DNA from: Amycolatopsis pittospori
Lineage (GTDB): Bacteria > Actinomycetota > Actinomycetes > Mycobacteriales > Pseudonocardiaceae
Direction: 5' to 3'
DNA length: 46,182 bases
NCBI RefSeq assembly: GCF_013870525.1
Contig: NZ_JACBXD010000062.1
Span: 1-46,182, forward strand
Of the stretch, positions 43,901-46,182 are shown piece by piece. A model generated the notes under the pieces. It saw nothing but the letters and a program-made list of their open reading frames with translations. It ran no database searches and was not told where the DNA came from. The stretch's first letter is position 1, and every line of letters begins with the position of its first letter. Position numbers and translations under genes: made by a program.

Positions 43901-46182
43901 GCGGGATCGCTCAGGATCACCTCCAGCAGCGGCAGGTCGAGGTACCGGTCGAACTCGGCGCAGACCGCGGCGAGCGCCTCGGCGAACACCGGGAACGCCG
44001 CGCTCAGCTCGCGGCCCATCCCCGGCCGCTGCGCGCCCTGGCCGGTGCACAGGAAGGCGGTCCGGCCGGTGGAGACCACACCACGGGCGATCCCCGGCGC
44101 CGAGCCGCCTTCGGCGACGACGTCGAGCGCCCGCAGCAGCTCGGCACGGTCCCCGCCGGTCACCACGGCGCGATGGTCCATCGCGGACCGGTCGACGGCC
44201 AGCGAGAAGGCGACGTCCGCGACAGCGGGCGCACCGGACTCCACAAAGGACTTGAGTTCGGCGGCCCTTGCCCGCAGCGCGGGCTCGTCACGGGCGGAGA
44301 GCACCCACGGCACTGTGTCCGACGGTACGGACGGCACCGCGGGCGCCGGGGCCGGAACCGGCGGCGGAGCCTGTTCGATGATGGTGTGCGCGTTGGTCCC
44401 GCTGATGCCGAACGACGAAACCGCCGCGCGCCGGGGACGTCCGTTCTCCGCCCACGGCCGGGCCTCGGTCAGCAGCGACACCGCACCGGCCGACCAGTCC
44501 ACCTGCGAGGTGGGCTCGTCCACGTGCAACGTCTTCGGCAGCAGGTCGTGCCGCAGGGCCATGACGACCTTGATGATCCCGGCGACGCCCGCCGCGGCCT
44601 GGGTGTGGCCGATGTTGGACTTCACCGAACCCAGCCACAGCGGCTGGTCCCGATCCTGCCCGTAGGTCGCCAACAACGCCTGCGCCTCGATCGGATCACC
44701 CAACGCCGTACCCGTGCCGTGTGCCTCCACCATGTCCACATCGGACGGTCCGAGGCCCGCACTCGCCAGCGCCGCGCGGATCACCCGCTGCTGCGAAGGA
44801 CCGTTCGGCGCGGTCAACCCGTTCGACGCGCCATCGGAGTTGATCGCGCTCCCGCGCACCAGCGCCAGCACGGGGTGACCGTGGCGTTCGGCGTCCGACA
44901 GCCGCTCCACGAGCAGCATCCCGACGCCCTCGCCCCAGCCGGTACCGTCCGCGCCCTCGGCGAACGCCTTGCACCGGCCGTTCGCGGCCAGCCCGCCCTG
45001 GGCGGAGAACTCCACGAACGCGCCCGGCGTCGACATCACGGTGACCCCGCCTGCCAGCGCCAGCTCGCATTCCCCGGCGCGCAGGGCCTGCACAGCCCAG
45101 TGCAGCGCCGTCAGCGACGAGGAGCACGCCGTGTCGACGGTGACCGCCGGTCCCTCCAGCCCCAGCGCGTAGGCGACGCGGCCGGACATCACACTGGCCG
45201 AGTTGCCGGTGCCGCGGTAGCCCTCGAGGTTCTCCTCGGCTTCGAGCACCAGCGTCAGGTAGTCCTGGCCGTTGGAGCCGACGAACACGCCGGTCCGGCT
45301 GCCTCGCATGGACTCCGGGTCGACCCCGGCCCGCTCGAAGGCCTCCCACGAGGTCTCCAGCACCAGCCGCTGCTGCGGGTCCATCGCCAGCGCCTCCCGC
45401 GGGGAGATCCCGAAGAACGCCGGATCGAACTCACTGGCGCCGTGCAGGAACGCGCCCTCCTTGGCGTCAGAGCCTCCGGAGGCCCCGTCGCCCGGGTGGT
45501 GAAGCCGGTCCAGGTCCCAGCCGCGGTCGGCGGGGAAACCGCCGACGGCGTCGCGGCCGTCGGCGATCAGGCTCCAGAACTCCTCCGGCGAGCGGACCCC
45601 GCCGGGGAACCGGCAGCCGATGCCGACGATCGCGATCGGCTCGTCGGCACGGCCGGCGAGCACGGCGGGTTCGGCCGCGGCCGGGGTATGGCCGACGAGT
45701 TCGGCGCACAGCCAGGCCGACAGCACCGACGGGGTCGGGTAGTCGAAGACGAGGCTGCTCGGCAGCGGCAGCCCGGTGGCGGCCTCCAAGGAGTTCCGCA
45801 GCTCCACCGCGGTCAGGGAGTCGAATCCGAGGTCGCGGAAGGCCCGGTCGGCGGCCACCGAGTCACGCCCGGGATATCCGAGCACCGCGGCGGCTTCGGC
45901 CCGCACGAGGTCCATCAGCACGGTTTCCTGCTGTGGCCGGGACAGCCCGGCGAGCTTGCCGTCGAGCAGTCCCGGTGCCGCTTCGGCCGGTTCGCCGGTT
46001 TCGGCGATCGCCGCCTCCGGCAACTCGGCCAGCAGCCGGGCGCCACGGGTGCCGCTGAACAACGGAGCGAACCGGCCCCAGTCCACGTCGGCCACGATCA
46101 CGGACGGCCGCCCGGCGGCCACACTGACCCCGAGTGCCTGCACCGCCAGCTCGGGGTCCATCCCCGGCAGGCCGAGCGCGCC
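40996..46182 (-). CDS. PKS A: modular type I polyketide synthase, C-terminal part (5' end outside window)
   Basis: Extends a polyketide acyl chain by one fully visible module and hands it to the next subunit. Read from the window edge, 1728 codons precede the TAA stop at 40998-40996. The frame opens at the edge, so the true start lies beyond it; the first in-window ATG (46161) is internal to a KR tail and is not the start. Order: KR C-terminus and ACP of an upstream module (residues ~1-165), then KS (~180-605), malonyl-type AT (~705-1010), A1-type KR with its structural half (~1075-1495), ACP (Ser 1608), and a helical C-terminal docking region (~1655-1728) ending in acidic DDEIFAFINNELGR. The docking tail suggests transfer to PKS B. 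A strong hairpin follows the stop by 7 nt, so this gene probably ends its transcript. Its KR and AT are less like the other modules than those are like one another. Confident in family; the product is unknown. Confidence 0.96.
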   Translation of the reverse strand, partial: GALGLPGMDPELAVQALGVSVAAGRPSVIVADVDWGRFAPLFSGTRGARLLAELPEAAIAETGEPAEAAPGLLDGKLAGLSRPQQETVLMDLVRAEAAAVLGYPGRDSVAADRAFRDLGFDSLTAVELRNSLEAATGLPLPSSLVFDYPTPSVLSAWLCAELVGHTPAAAEPAVLAGRADEPIAIVGIGCRFPGGVRSPEEFWSLIADGRDAVGGFPADRGWDLDRLHHPGDGASGGSDAKEGAFLHGASEFDPAFFGISPREALAMDPQQRLVLETSWEAFERAGVDPESMRGSRTGVFVGSNGQDYLTLVLEAEENLEGYRGTGNSASVMSGRVAYALGLEGPAVTVDTACSSSLTALHWAVQALRAGECELALAGGVTVMSTPGAFVEFSAQGGLAANGRCKAFAEGADGTGWGEGVGMLLVERLSDAERHGHPVLALVRGSAINSDGASNGLTAPNGPSQQRVIRAALASAGLGPSDVDMVEAHGTGTALGDPIEAQALLATYGQDRDQPLWLGSVKSNIGHTQAAAGVAGIIKVVMALRHDLLPKTLHVDEPTSQVDWSAGAVSLLTEARPWAENGRPRRAAVSSFGISGTNAHTIIEQAPPPVPAPAPAVPSVPSDTVPWVLSARDEPALRARAAELKSFVESGAPAVADVAFSLAVDRSAMDHRAVVTGGDRAELLRALDVVAEGGSAPGIARGVVSTGRTAFLCTGQGAQRPGMGRELSAAFPVFAEALAAVCAEFDRYLDLPLLEVILSDPASLNRTEYTQPALFAVETALFRLLESWGVRPGYLLGHSVGELVAAHVAGVFSLADACKLVAARGRLMQELPSGTEGAMVAVEATEDEVRSLLEKADSEIDIAAINGPRSVVLSGADAAVSAVADEFAGQGRKTKRLVVSHAFHSSLMDPMLEEFGRVLDTIVFHEPEIPVVSNVTGSLGGELATPAYWVSHVREAVRFADGVATLAAAGVTKFVELGPDGVLTAMAQGCLPDGEALFVPVLRGDRPEARTAVTAVAALYAHGAAVSWPALLDGNRVDLPTYPFRRDRYWVSPAAPGQSVADAVDERFWAAVDTGDLESLTGLTAAGGDQSLSSVLPALSAWRRGQRDSSVAEGWRYRVGWTPVGVTGGRPTGRWLVACEADDPTATALAAELDAELVSDVTGRDGWAARLTEAGADGVLSFLDAAATLALVQAMVDIESAGKVWSVTRGAVSTGPADRPDAPEQALVWGLGRVVALELPEVWGGVVDLPADLGDDTLTALLGLLADGTEDQVAVRSGGVFARRLTPAAPAVPGPWSISGTALVTGGTGALGGHVARLLARRGAGHLVLVSRRGAESPGAEELAAELRDLGAEVTLAACDVADRAATAVLLDGLPDLSVVVHAAGLAQSTALPDCTEAEFAAVISAKVDGAVNLHELTKERSLSDFVVFSSIAATWGSGGQSGYAAANAFLDALIEQRRADGLPGLAIAWGPWAGGGMAEGEAGEGLAKRGLRALAPERALTALEQAREDVTVTVADVDWSRFAPVFTTRRPSRLLTGLPEVRELVEDDPVADEDSSAGLRDKLAAMEPAEQTRTVLELVRAEAATVLGYGGTEAIEPGRAFRELGFDSLTAVDLRNQLRAATGLTLPATLVFDYPKPAVLADYLLEQLRSGDSTGVDGLFGQLDQLDATLARLAADPEVLGSVTARLNAALARLTGNGETEEESAVADLLDEASDDEIFAFINNELGR
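41250..45648 (-). other. PKS A complete module: KS-AT(malonyl)-KR(A1)-ACP
   Basis: The KS begins at DEPIAIVG (45645) with active Cys in TACSSS (codon 45126-45124) and the EAHGTG and SNIGH histidines present. The AT has GHSVG (Ser codon 43791-43789) and HAFH (43485-43474), the malonyl-CoA signature. There is no DH between AT and KR. The KR has an intact TGGTGALGG cofactor motif, no LDD, and Trp (codon 41880-41878) eight residues before catalytic Tyr (41856-41854), with Gln at the A1/A2 position: an A1-type KR. The ACP Ser is at 41361-41359. Predicted output: a beta-hydroxy unit without an alpha branch. Confidence 0.93.
45690..46182 (-). other. PKS A, partial upstream module: KR C-terminal end and ACP
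   Basis: Tail of a module whose KS, AT and most of the KR lie outside the window. The VADVDWGRFAPLF segment is the stretch that follows the KR in these modules. The ACP motif LGFDSLTAVEL places the phosphopantetheine-accepting Ser at codon 45819-45817. At least ketoreduction is implied for the previous extension; whether DH or ER is present cannot be seen. Confidence 0.9.

Noticed and set aside
46161..46161. ATG at 46161 as the start of PKS A
   Set aside because: The frame is open to the window edge and this Met lies in the tail of a KR domain, so it is internal.
1..46182. Assigning the locus to a named polyketide
   Set aside because: The module pattern is informative, but loading, release and tailoring genes are not visible, and I do not recognise a specific known cluster with certainty.

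Overview
The window is a high-GC segment of a giant modular type I polyketide synthase (PKS) locus, with every supported gene on the minus strand. High GC, GC-rich third positions, class 1a-type docking helices and rare in-frame TTA codons point to an actinomycete; Pseudonocardiaceae-like is my guess, at low confidence.

In transcription order (right to left) there are four genes. PKS A (46182-40996) is the C-terminal part of a larger protein: the end of one KR-ACP, then a complete module. PKS B (40716-25027, 5229 aa) has three modules. PKS C (24979-4037, 6980 aa) has four modules. PKS D (4008-1) starts a module and runs off the left edge inside its KR. That makes eight complete modules plus a fragment at each end. 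B, C and D are separated by only 47 and 28 nt and probably form one operon. A and B are separated by 279 nt that hold a 17-bp hairpin with a C(UUCG)G tetraloop just after the A stop codon, a tandem 11-bp repeat and a candidate promoter, so a transcription-unit boundary probably lies there.

Module contents: A, KS-AT(malonyl)-KR-ACP. B1, KS-AT(methylmalonyl)-DH-KR-ACP. B2, KS-AT(malonyl)-KR-ACP. B3, KS-AT(malonyl)-DH-ER-KR-ACP. C1, KS-AT(malonyl)-KR-ACP. C2, KS-AT(malonyl)-DH-ER-KR-ACP. C3, KS-AT(malonyl)-KR-ACP. C4, KS-AT(methylmalonyl)-DH-ER-KR-ACP. D, KS-AT(atypical GAGH motif)-KR. KR-only modules (all A1-type KR) alternate strictly with dehydrating or fully reducing modules (all B-type KR). 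The predicted chain segment carries a hydroxyl on every fourth backbone carbon (a 1,5-polyol), with one methyl-branched alkene (B1), one methyl-branched saturated unit (C4) and an alpha-substituted final unit (D). The product cannot be named from this window because the loading module, release domain and tailoring genes are outside it.

Equivalent parts of successive two-module blocks are nearly identical in DNA, with exact repeats of 219, 241 and 105 bp about 10.3-10.8 kb apart. This suggests bimodular duplication followed by gene conversion. I see no RNA genes, mobile elements or CRISPR. The long plus-strand reading frames are antisense shadows of the PKS genes.
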